A stretch of 64,000 nt of DNA from NCBI GenBank assembly GCA_003279445.1, contig QCHT01000008.1:31771-95770 (forward strand), read 5' to 3'. Positions 50,789-58,980 of this stretch are shown one piece after another. The notes beneath the pieces were generated by a model that was not told where the DNA came from, made no database searches, and saw only the letters and a program-made list of their open reading frames with translations. Position 1 is the first letter of the stretch; every line of letters starts with the position of its first letter. Source of the DNA: Prochlorococcus sp. AG-402-G10. GTDB taxonomy: Bacteria > Cyanobacteriota > Cyanobacteriia > PCC-6307 > Cyanobiaceae. The position numbers were made by a program, and so were the translations under genes.

Positions 50789-51705
50789 CTTGCACCAAGC
50801 TCGGCAGCTAATTCTCTTTCTAATTTCTCATCATGAACTGTTGGTAAAACATTAGACATTTTTGTGCGATGAGTGCTATAAAACAACATTCCAATGAATA
50901 CCATCCCACCAATAACATTTCCCAAAGTCACAGGTAAAAAGTTCCAGAAAATAACTTTGTAGAATGGAACCCCAGACCCCATTAGTGGTCCCGCTGTATG
51001 TAAAAACATATTGACTACTATGTGCTCCATGCCCATTGTTTGGAATGCTGTAATTGGCAACCAACAAGCGAGAAGTTTTCCTGGGACACTTTTGCTTACC
51101 AGAGCCATTGTTACTCCAAGGCATACAAGCCAGTTTGCAATTACGCCTCTTAAGAATGCGAGGAAAAATCCTGTAGAACCTAGAGCCTCATATTTGGTAA
51201 GAACATTTATTTTGTTAAGGGTAATAATCTTTGCAGCTACAACAGCCCATCCTTTTCCCCCTTCAGCTGCCGCTAGAGGATCAACATTTCCTCCACTTGT
51301 AAGACTAATTGATAGTAAAACTGCTACTAAAAATGTTCCAAGAAAATTCCCTATCCAAACCCAAGTCCAATTTCTAAATGTATTTCTCCATGAGGACCTT
51401 CCTGCCCAAGTTGCCATAGGTAATAATGCAAAATTACCAGTTACTAACTCCATCCCAAATAGCACAATACTGGCAAATCCAAATGGGAAAATAACTGAAC
51501 CTAAGAAAGGCATGCCAGATTGAATTCCAACTGTAATTGCCAAACAAGTTGCTAAACCCAATATTGCTCCTGAATAAAAACCTCTGACAATTAGATTTTT
51601 AATGCTTACAGTAGATTTCTTACCTCCAGCTGCAATCATTCCATCTACCAATTCATTTGGTAGTACATAGTCCATTTGGGAAGAATTAGATTCCATTTTT
51701 TGCAT
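50785..51705 (-). CDS. focA: formate/nitrite transporter FocA family
   Basis: 306 residues, six membrane helices, with signature GLATCLAITVGIQSG, FGFASIVLFGMELVTGNFALL and the conserved MGMEHIVVNMF segment. FNT channels pass nitrite or formate; next to nirA, nitrite is expected. ATG starts are present at MQKMESNSS and at M4. Confidence 0.93.
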   Translation of the reverse strand: MQKMESNSSQMDYVLPNELVDGMIAAGGKKSTVSIKNLIVRGFYSGAILGLATCLAITVGIQSGMPFLGSVIFPFGFASIVLFGMELVTGNFALLPMATWAGRSSWRNTFRNWTWVWIGNFLGTFLVAVLLSISLTSGGNVDPLAAAEGGKGWAVVAAKIITLNKINVLTKYEALGSTGFFLAFLRGVIANWLVCLGVTMALVSKSVPGKLLACWLPITAFQTMGMEHIVVNMFLHTAGPLMGSGVPFYKVIFWNFLPVTLGNVIGGMVFIGMLFYSTHRTKMSNVLPTVHDEKLERELAAELGAR

Positions 51706-51737
51706 TAGTTTCTAAATATTTGGGGATAATAAATCTA

Positions 51738-51875
51738 TTAATTGCTAATACGATTCATTAGTTTAGAGAAAAAATCTTGACCTCCTTTTTCTCTATTAAT
51801 CTCTGGAAGTTCATCACCCATCCTCATTAGCCAGTTGATAAATTTAGATAAGTGACCTTTGGATTTTTGTTTCAT
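51738..51875 (-). CDS. small ORF (45 aa) between nirA and focA
   Basis: ATG at 51875 to TAA at 51738: MKQKSKGHLSKFINWLMRMG followed by a polar stretch ending SKLMNRISN. It fills the nirA-focA gap on the same strand with 32 bp to focA. Soluble, amphipathic helix likely. It is too short for strong coding statistics; the intermediate position in a functional operon is the main support. Confidence 0.5.
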   Translation of the reverse strand: MKQKSKGHLSKFINWLMRMGDELPEINREKGGQDFFSKLMNRISN

Positions 51876-51912
51876 AGGTTTGTAATGAAAATTGGTTTTG
51901 TTGAGAAGCAGA

Positions 51913-53487
51913 CTAAGGAGCTTGACTGCTTTTTATTAATTTTCCTATTAGCTCTTCAGATATTTCTTTCTTAAGCTTTGCAGAGTAGTTTTCAATCAAA
52001 ATGTCTTTTAATCTATCTTTTAAATCATCAACTATGACACCTTTATATTTCAATTCCCCAATTTTATTATTCGCACCTTGCTCTCCACCAATAGTTATGT
52101 TGAATGCATCAACCATTTCCCCTGAACTATTCTTCGCTTTAGTTCCAGTCAATCCAACAGCACCCATATATGCTTGACCACAGCTATTTGGGCAACCTGT
52201 CCAATGAATTTTTACCTCTTTTGGCAACTCAATCTCTGCTTCGAGTTCTTTCGCTATTTTGGTAGCATTTTCTTTAGTATTTGTTTGAGCAAAACTACAA
52301 TATGTTTTCCCAGTACAAGCAACAGTTCCAGCAGAAATTGGATTAGGATTTAAACTAAATTTTTTAAATAAATTATCATTTTTAAAATCACTTAATTTTT
52401 CTTTTGCAATATTAATAATAATTATATTTTGATCTTCAGTAAGGCGTACTTCTCCGTTCCCAAAAGTTATGCTTGTGGTTGCTATATCTTGAAGATCTTC
52501 TGAGCTTAACCTCCCTACAGGTATATGAATTCCTGCGTAGTATAGATCCCTCTGCTTTTGAGGATGAATTCCAAGTATGGAACGCGGTTTTTCTGAAAAT
52601 GATGAGCCTGGGTCATTTTCTAATGGCCCAAATCTTTGTTCAACTAAGTTTCTAAACTCTGATATCCCTATTTCATTTAAATAATATCTAAATCTTCCTT
52701 TTTGTCTTTTTTCTCTTTCACCATTATCTCTCCAGATAGAAATGATTATACCAGTTAAACTACATATCTCATCTTTTTTTATCCATACATTTAGTGGTAC
52801 AGCATAGTCATTTAATTGTGAAGAAAGTATGCCTCCAACCCATACTCCAAAGCCTAGTTCAGTTCCTTTTTTTATTGGATGAAATACAATATCATTATGA
52901 AGAAGAAAATTATCTTTTGAACCTGCAACTGCTGTGTTCCACTTCCTAGGCAGATTAGAAAATTCAGAATTCCCCTTCCCTTCATTAGTAAGGAATTTCT
53001 CTAATTTTAATGTGTAAGGCCTAGTATCTATAATTTCGTAAGGGTCTATCCCTGCTAAAGGATTACCAGTTACATTTCTAGGATTGTCGAAGCCAGATTG
53101 AATTGTTTCAAGACCAGACTCGTGTATTCTTTTAAGTATCTCTGGAAGATCATTAATTAATATCCCTCTGAGCTGTAAATTTTGTCTTGTTGTTATATCG
53201 CAACTTCCACTTTCGTCATACCTTGCAACTATAGAAGCAATGATTCTTAATTGATTAGTAGTTAAGATTCCATTGGGTATTCTAAGGCGCAGCATAAATT
53301 TCCCTGGTGTTTTTGGGCGCCAAAAAAAACCATACCATTTCAATCTAAGCTCTAAATCAGTTTTATCTATTTCTTCCCAACCCATTTTTGCAAAATCTTC
53401 TATTTGCTTCCCAACTAATAGGCCATCTTTCTCGGCTTTGTTCCTTTCAATCTTATTTAATTTTTTACCTTCTAAGTAATTTTTCAT
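51913..53487 (-). CDS. nirA: ferredoxin-nitrite reductase
   Basis: 524 residues with the siroheme and 4Fe-4S cysteine set: CTGKTYCSFAQT then HWTGCPNSCGQ. The two ferrodoxin-like repeats LRLRIPNGILTTNQLRI and GIHIPVGRLSSED are present. It reduces nitrite to ammonium. No narB or nitrate transporter is in view, so nitrite-only use is plausible. A hairpin and a possible NtcA-like site lie upstream. Confidence 0.96.
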   Translation of the reverse strand: MKNYLEGKKLNKIERNKAEKDGLLVGKQIEDFAKMGWEEIDKTDLELRLKWYGFFWRPKTPGKFMLRLRIPNGILTTNQLRIIASIVARYDESGSCDITTRQNLQLRGILINDLPEILKRIHESGLETIQSGFDNPRNVTGNPLAGIDPYEIIDTRPYTLKLEKFLTNEGKGNSEFSNLPRKWNTAVAGSKDNFLLHNDIVFHPIKKGTELGFGVWVGGILSSQLNDYAVPLNVWIKKDEICSLTGIIISIWRDNGEREKRQKGRFRYYLNEIGISEFRNLVEQRFGPLENDPGSSFSEKPRSILGIHPQKQRDLYYAGIHIPVGRLSSEDLQDIATTSITFGNGEVRLTEDQNIIIINIAKEKLSDFKNDNLFKKFSLNPNPISAGTVACTGKTYCSFAQTNTKENATKIAKELEAEIELPKEVKIHWTGCPNSCGQAYMGAVGLTGTKAKNSSGEMVDAFNITIGGEQGANNKIGELKYKGVIVDDLKDRLKDILIENYSAKLKKEISEELIGKLIKSSQAP

Positions 53488-53497
53488 TTTCTGAGAT

Positions 53498-53548
53498 TAG
53501 CTATTTTGGTGAATAGCTAGAATTCGAATCATTGTATTGGAGTATTAC
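53498..53548 (-). promoter_or_regulatory. nirA upstream region: hairpin and weak NtcA-like site
   Basis: tagctatt (53498-53505) and aatagcta (53512-53519) form a perfect 8-bp hairpin 11 nt upstream of the nirA ATG. At 53534-53548 the sequence is GTA-N9-TAC, one base longer than the NtcA consensus, so NtcA binding is uncertain. Confidence 0.35.
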
Positions 53549-53696
53549 TATTAATATTTTCTTTGGGACTTCTTGTTGTATCGATTTACACAGATTCGAT
53601 AAGCAGTAGATGATCTTTTAATAGTGTATTAATCGATACATTGCTTTTACCTCTGATCAATTAGTTAAAACTCTTTTCCTAAACCTGTGTTCTAGT

Positions 53697-53870
53697 TTAA
53701 TATTTGCCACTTCCTAATTCTCCGATCCAGGTAAAAAAACCTTCTTGGAGCATTTTTAATACCTTTTTCATTGCATAAATATCTCGATCAAGTGTATTTT
53801 TGAAAACATTTGTCTTTCTATGATTCTTAATTCCTTTGTTAGAACTTGATGAATATCCTTTGTTAAGCAT
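53697..53870 (-). CDS. small ORF upstream of nirA (57 aa)
   Basis: ATG at 53870 to TAA at 53697, beginning MLNKGYSSSSNKGIKNH with a helical middle (DIYAMKKVLKMLQEG) and an aromatic end. Basic and soluble. No family recognised. Codon use is like its neighbours but the call rests mainly on the uninterrupted frame. Confidence 0.4.
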   Translation of the reverse strand: MLNKGYSSSSNKGIKNHRKTNVFKNTLDRDIYAMKKVLKMLQEGFFTWIGELGSGKY

Positions 53871-53971
53871 GGCTAATTATAAGTTCTGAGAATAAAACAT
53901 TTTTTATGACCAAGGTTTGTGCTGGATGATACAAAAAAAGATATATTCTCACTCTAAATGTTTTAAATTGC

Positions 53972-54292
53972 TCACTTAATTTCAAAAGAACTTTCTAAGT
54001 ATTTTGAATCTGTCTCAATCATCGCAGTAAAATCATCATGTGAATAGCATTTATACATCAGATTGATTATACGTTCAGGATCAATATTGAGATTGGCTAC
54101 TTCCTCCCACAGCCTATTGGTTAATTCATCATCGCAAAGTTGAAATTGAGCATTTACTAATTCACGAGTTAATGCGTAAACCTTTTCCTGCTCTTTCGTT
54201 CCTTTAAAAACTCTAGGCTGGTAGCTCAGTTCAACAAGGTCTTCTTTTTTTCTGCTTAAGAACTCAATCGCTTTTTTAACAAGTGAAGTCAT
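53972..54292 (-). CDS. hypothetical protein (106 aa)
   Basis: Helical soluble protein beginning MTSLVKKAIEFLSRKKEDLV with an acidic middle and a YKCYSHDDFTAMIET stretch. No recognised domain. It is followed by no close gene, and the upstream gap holds EVE-head copy G. Confidence 0.6.
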   Translation of the reverse strand: MTSLVKKAIEFLSRKKEDLVELSYQPRVFKGTKEQEKVYALTRELVNAQFQLCDDELTNRLWEEVANLNIDPERIINLMYKCYSHDDFTAMIETDSKYLESSFEIK

Positions 54293-54677
54293 GCTATAGA
54301 TACCTCGAACATAGGTGTTGCTTTTTAGTTAGGGAATAAGACCCTTAACGTGGGAAGAAAGAGTGATTTCTGAAAATCCGTGGCTTTTGTATTAATAGCA
54401 ACAAGAAGTGGGTAAGAGAATCAATTTACGAAAGAAAGTTAAGAATCCAGTTTAAAAGTTTGCTGAGATGTCTCCTGTTTTTTGCCTACTTAAGGCTCAC
54501 ACTTCATTAGCCAGTAGTTAATCTCTTGTTGGGCCACGCGATCTCAGCGAAAATAAGGGGTTTGAGTAAAGTTTGAGTAAAATCTTTTCTTGTGTTTTAG
54601 GTATCGTAGCCCCTCTTAACCTCTCTCCTTTTCTCCATTTCTAATTCGCTGAAGAAGATTAAGCTAAATCGATTTCT
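54293..54677. other. gene-poor stretch with EVE-head copy G
   Basis: About 385 bases. Apart from EVE-head copy G (54490-54585) nothing is recognisable. Confidence 0.5.
54490..54585 (-). repeat. EVE-head repeat copy G with a 15-codon ORF
   Basis: GTG at 54537 opens VAQQEINYWLMKCEP and then TAA at 54490. The outer flank gggtttgagtaaagtttgag (54559-54578) matches copies E and H rather than the 31-bp repeat, so this is a separate subfamily. Confidence 0.65.
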
Positions 54678-55229
54678 TTACTTAAGACTTTTCGTAATCA
54701 CGGCACTTAGGAAAGCCTCGTTTAAATCTTCTAAAGAGTCATTGGACCATTCAACTAGAGCAGTTCTCATTGCACAAGATCCATGCCTATAGGCATTTGT
54801 CATTTCTATACCTTTTAAATCATGATTGCCTAATAGGATTTGGAAGACTAGTTCTGGAGAGCTATGAGGGAGTTTTGCTAGCTTTACAGCTAGTTCTTTC
54901 AAGCCATCTTCTTTAGAAAGTCCCTTCTTTTTTAGGAAAGCATCAAAAAGTCTTTTAGCAACTTCACCATAATTTTTTGCCCCATCGTCTGTAAAAATTG
55001 ACCCTATGGTTTTTTCTGGATCAGGTAAATTCGTGTCTAGATTAAGATGTTGCTCTATTTTTGCGAGCCTTTGCTCAAGTGCATCATTATTCGATATTGA
55101 TTCGACAGTTGCTAGCTTTTCAGTGACAAACTCTGTCAAGGTCATTCCATTCTTAATTGCTTCGGACTTAATTTTTAAAAGCAACTCTGGATCAATATTT
55201 ATATTTAGCTGAGTTCTTTCTTTTGGCAT
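54678..55229 (-). CDS. ribbon-helix-helix-like protein with C-terminal helical domain
   Basis: 183 residues. The first 40 (ERTQLNINIDPELLLKIKSE then NGMTLTEFVTEKL) fit a ribbon-helix-helix DNA-binding domain of the Arc/CopG kind. The remaining 140 residues are helical and unrecognised. No toxin partner is adjacent. Probably a regulator carried with mobile DNA. Confidence 0.7.
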   Translation of the reverse strand: MPKERTQLNINIDPELLLKIKSEAIKNGMTLTEFVTEKLATVESISNNDALEQRLAKIEQHLNLDTNLPDPEKTIGSIFTDDGAKNYGEVAKRLFDAFLKKKGLSKEDGLKELAVKLAKLPHSSPELVFQILLGNHDLKGIEMTNAYRHGSCAMRTALVEWSNDSLEDLNEAFLSAVITKSLK

Positions 55230-55360
55230 TTCCCTCTTGTTTTTAAAGTAAACAAAGGCATTTTAACCCATATCTAGCTTCTAGAATGACCTATGCAATC
55301 TAGCAAAGCTAGTCGATATATCGTATTAATCTGGATGAAAAGTTCGACTAAAGAATACCG

Positions 55361-55475
55361 ACTAAAAGTAAAGAGAAATAAGTGAGAGAAAGTTTGAGTA
55401 AAGTTTGAGTAAATCTTTTCGGTTCGCTGAAAACGGAGTCCATGGCAAAAAGTTAACTTTTCATTAGCTAGTAAA
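55361..55475 (-). repeat. EVE-head repeat copy H (degenerate)
   Basis: The inner arm ttcgctgaaaacggagtccatggc and the fragment cttttcattagctag align to the tail half of the family. The outer part (aaagtaaagagaaataagtg) matches copy I at 47951. No open reading frame is left. Confidence 0.5.
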
Positions 55476-55536
55476 GATCAAAAGGAGGTGTTTATACTCT
55501 TTGGCTGTTGTTCTTAGTTAGCTAGAAATGAAATAG

Positions 55537-55605
55537 GAGTCCGAGCTCGTTGGTTAAGAAAATAAGAGCTGGACTCAAAGGGGGACATCGAAATACGTCC
55601 CCCTT
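55537..55605 (+). ncRNA. candidate structured small RNA with terminator-like second hairpin
   Basis: Hairpin 1: gagtccgagctc (55537-55548) with gagctggactc (55566-55576), paired throughout except one bulged base. Two bases later, hairpin 2: aagggggac (55578-55586) with gtccccctt (55597-55605), 9 bp perfect. Two strong stems back to back in a gene-free AT-rich gap suggest an RNA. The tail cttcttca is only weakly U-rich, so the terminator role is uncertain. Confidence 0.55.
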
Positions 55606-55802
55606 CTTCATGCTCATAAATGAATCGAAAGTTTGAACAGGGTTTTCATTGTCCTCTTAAACCATTGCTATCACGGTAGGATCACTTTTCTTTAAGGAAC
55701 TTTAGTGATGTGGACCATTATGAAAATTTCTTCGTCTCTTTCGTGAAAACCATACCTTTTAAATTGTAAGCAAGCTAATTTTGGTATACCTGAGGAGTCA
55801 AA

Positions 55803-55997
55803 GTGGCTATCGACCCTGAAGTAATCCCACCATCAAGTTCTGAAGGATATGACTCTGTGCGCTTTCTCCCTAAGTGGGGGTTCTACCTTGCAATATCACT
55901 TAGTGTATTCGTATTAATTGGAATCTTGAAAGCGTTTCTTCCTTTGATTGTGATGTCTTTGCTTGTTGGGCTTATCTTGAGACAAGCAACTAAGTAA
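55803..55997 (+). CDS. small membrane protein (64 aa)
   Basis: GTG start at 55803. A polar N-terminus (AIDPEVIPPSSSEGYDSV) precedes one long or two short membrane helices (FYLAISLSVFVLIGILKAF and LIVMSLLVGLIL). First of a run of five tiny same-strand genes. Function unknown. Confidence 0.65.
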   Translation: MAIDPEVIPPSSSEGYDSVRFLPKWGFYLAISLSVFVLIGILKAFLPLIVMSLLVGLILRQATK

Positions 55998-56063
55998 TTA
56001 GATTTATAGAAATCATTGTGTCGATGGTGGGCACACGCTCTTCGATTTTGACCTTCTAGTTCT

Positions 56064-56225
56064 ATGAGAAACCTTTTAGCCAGTGAGAGATCTAAATGGA
56101 TCCTTGTAATTGGAGTGGTTGCAATCGGGGCAGGCTTTACAGCAAAAAATGTGATCTCATACCCGACTGAGTGTTTACCTGAAAAGGCTTTGGAACTCAC
56201 TCAGTTGATAAGACCGCTGGTTTGA
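56064..56225 (+). CDS. small membrane protein (53 aa)
   Basis: ATG 56064 to TGA 56225: MRNLLASERSKWILVIGVVA, one membrane helix, then a short exposed segment with Cys. Its stop is one base from the DUF2905 ATG, so co-translation is likely. No family recognised. Confidence 0.65.
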   Translation: MRNLLASERSKWILVIGVVAIGAGFTAKNVISYPTECLPEKALELTQLIRPLV

Positions 56226-56226
56226 A

Positions 56227-56430
56227 ATGCAAAAATTACTACTTACACTCGGACTTGGAATTGCTGCTATAGGTCTTTTCTACCCTTACTTAAAGCAAAT
56301 AGGTTTAGGGCAATTACCTGGGGACATAATTTTGAGGGGAGAAAACTCCACTTTTTATTTCCCAGTAGTCAGTTGCATTGCGATCAGCTTGCTTGTTTCA
56401 CTCCTACTGAATTTATTGAGATCCTCCTAA
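56227..56430 (+). CDS. DUF2905 membrane protein
   Basis: 67 residues with two membrane helices around the conserved loop GLGQLPGDIILRGENSTFYF, diagnostic of DUF2905. Unknown function. Stop and next ATG are contiguous. Confidence 0.85.
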   Translation: MQKLLLTLGLGIAAIGLFYPYLKQIGLGQLPGDIILRGENSTFYFPVVSCIAISLLVSLLLNLLRSS

Positions 56431-56592
56431 ATGCCATTAAATAAACCTATCCCAGATTCTGTTATGCGTTTGTGGCGCAAGGCTCGCAGATATGAATTGA
56501 CTCGTACTCTTCGTGCTACTGAGAAAAGGATGGAATATGTCAAAAAGTCATTGGCTTATATTGACCGAGTAGAAAGCAGAACATCTAAATAA
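56431..56592 (+). CDS. small basic protein (53 aa)
   Basis: MPLNKPIPDSVMRLWRKARR then an Arg/Lys/Glu-rich helical stretch, ending TSK. Soluble and basic. The ATG directly follows the DUF2905 stop and the next ATG directly follows its own stop. Confidence 0.65.
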   Translation: MPLNKPIPDSVMRLWRKARRYELTRTLRATEKRMEYVKKSLAYIDRVESRTSK

Positions 56593-56709
56593 ATGACTGA
56601 AGAACCTGGCAAAGAAACAACACAACCTAGATATTCTTTTGTAATTCTTTTGGTTATCTCAGGAATCGCATTATCAGTGGTACCTTTCTTTCTTCTAAGT
56701 AGTCGATGA
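56593..56709 (+). CDS. micro membrane protein (38 aa)
   Basis: MTEEPGKETTQPRYSFVILL, one membrane helix, ending LLSSR. Starts at the base after the preceding stop. Last of the five-gene run; EVE-head copy C begins about 10 bases later. Confidence 0.6.
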   Translation: MTEEPGKETTQPRYSFVILLVISGIALSVVPFFLLSSR

Positions 56710-57018
56710 GTTCTGGCTTGCTAGAATTTTGTTAGAATAGAATTTAGCGATTTCCTGAGACCCATTGGTATGACGCTTGGCTCACTTTTCATTAGCCAGT
56801 AGTTAGGTTCCTGTTGTGCCATGGGTTCTCAGCGATATTGCAATGTGTGGATGGCTTAACATTCTCACCCTCATATCTTTATTTTATTTCAATCCAGTTT
56901 TGATTACTAATAACTAATAGATCTCAGCTGATAGAAAATATTAGTAAAAACGTTTTCTGGGATAGTGCAGAAAGCTGAATCATGAGGCGTGTATTCTCTC
57001 GGCTCTCTTAATCTCAAT
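56710..57018. other. gene-poor stretch dominated by EVE-head copy C
   Basis: About 310 bases; copy C and its 31-bp edge take up the first 175. The remainder shows no supported feature. Confidence 0.5.
56715..56885 (-). repeat. EVE-head repeat copy C with a 33-codon ORF and 31-bp edge
   Basis: Best preserved copy. ATG at 56822 opens MAQQEPNYWLMKSEPSVIPM and ends with ILTKF and TAG at 56721, exactly the same length as copy A. The upstream part from catgggttctcagcgatatt through gtgtggatggcttaac matches the EVE gene, including the 31-bp edge at 56855-56885. Inverted arms lie at about 56750-56772 and 56818-56838. Confidence 0.8.
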
Positions 57019-57192
57019 TCAGTTGAGATCTAGAGAACTGGGACCTTTAACTCCCTTCGCACTACCTTGTGGACATTTTTTAGTGCTCTTAGAGTGGTTC
57101 AAAAGACCTTCGTATTGGTCTAAGGATTCGGAGATTAAGACCTCTTCGTAAAGGTCAGGGTTCTTCCTATGTAAGCCTTGATTATCTTTCAT
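57019..57192 (-). CDS. small ORF (57 aa)
   Basis: ATG 57192 to TGA 57019, beginning MKDNQGLHRKNPDLYEEVLI and containing KKCPQGSAKG. Soluble and charged. Directly downstream of another small ORF on the same strand (3-bp gap), which supports both. Confidence 0.45.
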   Translation of the reverse strand: MKDNQGLHRKNPDLYEEVLISESLDQYEGLLNHSKSTKKCPQGSAKGVKGPSSLDLN

Positions 57193-57195
57193 TAT

Positions 57196-57348
57196 TTAAA
57201 GAGATTCCTTGTTTCTTGATTGATTAACTTTTGAGGAAGGCTTATAAAAATTCCTTTGAAAAGTAATTGCGGATGGCTGGCATTTTTGAAATTCTTTAAT
57301 AATTGCTTTTCTTATTGCATCCTTTTGTATCAAACTCTTGGTTCCCAT
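57196..57348 (-). CDS. small ORF (50 aa)
   Basis: ATG 57348 to TAA 57196: MGTKSLIQKDAIRKAIIKEF then a polar Ser/Asn/Lys-rich end. Basic and soluble. It abuts the following ORF. No family recognised. Confidence 0.4.
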   Translation of the reverse strand: MGTKSLIQKDAIRKAIIKEFQKCQPSAITFQRNFYKPSSKVNQSRNKESL

Positions 57349-57623
57349 AGTAATAGCTTTGCTTGAAATTAAGCTACAGCTCTATTGTTTTATAGATGTA
57401 TCTAATTTGACAAAAATATTTTTTTGGCAGCATTTGTTTTTAAATACTAATTTATTTAGAGTAAATACGTTAATTTTATCTTATTTATGTAGTGAGGAAT
57501 ACTAAATATGATATTAATTCTACTTTGCATCGATGTTTTTAGAGAAAAGCATAAATAGATACATATACTTTCTTTTTCTTATTAGTAAATTATTCATCAA
57601 GAAATACTTTTGATTTCCGAGCT

Positions 57624-57719
57624 ATGTCTTACTCTAATCTTAAGAAAGCCGAAATCCTCAATGGCAGACTAGCTATGATTGGAATCATTCTCATGACATT
57701 GACTGTCTTTACGTCGTAA
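57624..57719 (+). CDS. hli: short high-light-inducible protein (31 aa)
   Basis: MSYSNLKKAEILNGRLAMIG, ending in a hydrophobic stretch. The chlorophyll-binding helix motif AEILNGRLAMIG is the HLIP signature. It is shorter than most HLIPs. These proteins bind chlorophyll and protect photosystems under stress. Confidence 0.75.
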   Translation: MSYSNLKKAEILNGRLAMIGIILMTLTVFTS

Positions 57720-57749
57720 AATTTTTCTTAAAATTACCAGTTAAAATTA

Positions 57750-57947
57750 ATGCTGTACGAATCAGGAACGAGGGAATGCCACATTTTAGTTGAATCAAAG
57801 AATCGAATTGAAAGGATTCTTTTTGATTTAAATGGTATTGAAAATATTGATCATATCAGCTCTCAATTGCTTGCTATTTACAATCAGTTAGAGGGTATGC
57901 ATGAATTGTATAGGAGTAAGCGTATTTCAAAAGAAAGCCCTCTCTAA
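57750..57947 (+). CDS. small hypothetical protein (65 aa)
   Basis: MLYESGTRECHILVESKNRI then an acidic helical stretch (HISSQLLAIYNQLEGM). Soluble. It follows the short HLIP by 30 bp on the same strand. Not recognised. Confidence 0.55.
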   Translation: MLYESGTRECHILVESKNRIERILFDLNGIENIDHISSQLLAIYNQLEGMHELYRSKRISKESPL

Positions 57948-58024
57948 AAAATCTGGTTGTCAAATTAGACACATTCCTTTTTTCTAATTCTGATAGTCTT
58001 TTTAAAAATTCATACAAAAAACAA

Positions 58025-58156
58025 ATGAGTGAATTTGCAGTTATCTCTTATTCATTTTTTATAGCGATTTTTGGAATAGTGGTTATCTTTTTCTCATTCG
58101 AAGATGATGATGATCAAGGTGGTGGGAGAATGATGCCAATACCTCTAAAAAATTAA
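58025..58156 (+). CDS. micro membrane protein with DDDDQGGGRMMP tail (43 aa)
   Basis: One membrane helix (SYSFFIAIFGIVVIFF), then FEDDDDQGGGRMMPIPLKN. The acid-glycine-Met-Pro tail is shared with the protein at 60141-60314 (DDDDQDGGKMVP), so they seem to be one small family. Function unknown. Confidence 0.6.
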   Translation: MSEFAVISYSFFIAIFGIVVIFFSFEDDDDQGGGRMMPIPLKN

Positions 58157-58243
58157 CTAATTAATTTGATGAAAAGCAGAGATCGCTTTTTATTTTAAAT
58201 TTTCCATCCCTTCTTAATGCTATGACTTACGAGATCACTTTCA

Positions 58244-58297
58244 TTAGCTAGGTTCCTGTTGAGCCATTGGATGTCAGTGATATTGCGATGCGTGGAT
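58244..58297 (-). repeat. EVE-head repeat copy D (degenerate)
   Basis: ATG at 58267 reads MAQQEPS and hits TAA because the YW codons are deleted. Upstream tgacatccaatgg and gcaatatcactg still match the family. Confidence 0.6.
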
Positions 58298-58380
58298 AGA
58301 AGTTTCTAAGGAGTGCTGTGTAATTTATTCACAAGAAGAAGCTTCGCTCAAACACCCTTTCCTTAGTTTTTTTATCCAAT

Positions 58381-58959
58381 TTGTCAAAATTTTTGGAAAC
58401 TAGTTTTGCTAGAAAGAATATTGTTCATATTTCCAAAGGAAATTATATTCCTTGGCTTAAAGGCAAGATCTGGATTGTTGCTAAAGGATTAATTAAATTA
58501 CGAGCGTCAAGAATTGATGGTAACGAATTTATTCTTGGTTTTTTGGGGCAAAACCAGGTACTTGGCGAACTGTTTTCTTTCATTGACCACTGCAGTCCAT
58601 TTACTTTGGTTGATTGTGAACTACTACACTTGCCTGTCGAAGAAGTATATAATTCTCCACCTTTGGCCTTGGCAATTTTGGAGTCGCTCTCATTACGCCA
58701 TCGTTCTACAGAATTAAATTTGACTGTTCTCTTAGAAAAGACTGCTGAAGAAAGGGTTAAAGCATTCCTTGAATTGATAGCTACTGATTTTGGTAAGCCA
58801 GTGGAAGAGGGCTTGATGATTGATTTCTCGATCACTCATCAAGATATTGCTAATGCAGTAGGACTAACGCGTGTAACCATTACAAGAATATTGTCTCAAC
58901 TGAAGAAAACTGGTTGGTTGAGAAAATTAGATGGAGGTTTTTTGGTTATCGCTTTTTAA
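58381..58959 (+). CDS. CRP/FNR-family transcriptional regulator
   Basis: 192 residues: an N-terminal cyclic-nucleotide-like barrel (residues 1-115) and a C-terminal winged helix with ITHQDIANAVGLTRVTITRI. It is related to NtcA-like regulators but lacks the full NtcA sequence, so its signal and targets are unknown. TTG start at 58381; no in-frame ATG upstream. Flanked by EVE-head copies D and E. Confidence 0.85.
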   Translation: MSKFLETSFARKNIVHISKGNYIPWLKGKIWIVAKGLIKLRASRIDGNEFILGFLGQNQVLGELFSFIDHCSPFTLVDCELLHLPVEEVYNSPPLALAILESLSLRHRSTELNLTVLLEKTAEERVKAFLELIATDFGKPVEEGLMIDFSITHQDIANAVGLTRVTITRILSQLKKTGWLRKLDGGFLVIAF

Positions 58960-58980
58960 ATGCATAAACCCTTTCTATTG

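Larger units (their letters stand above)
55230..55802. other. gene-poor stretch with repeat copy H and a candidate RNA
   Basis: About 570 bases. It contains EVE-head copy H (55361-55475) and the double hairpin at 55537-55605. No supported ORF. Confidence 0.5.

Noticed and set aside
51805..51835. cattagccag inside the 45-aa ORF as another EVE-head copy
   Set aside because: Only about ten bases match and the flanks are unrelated, so it is taken as chance.
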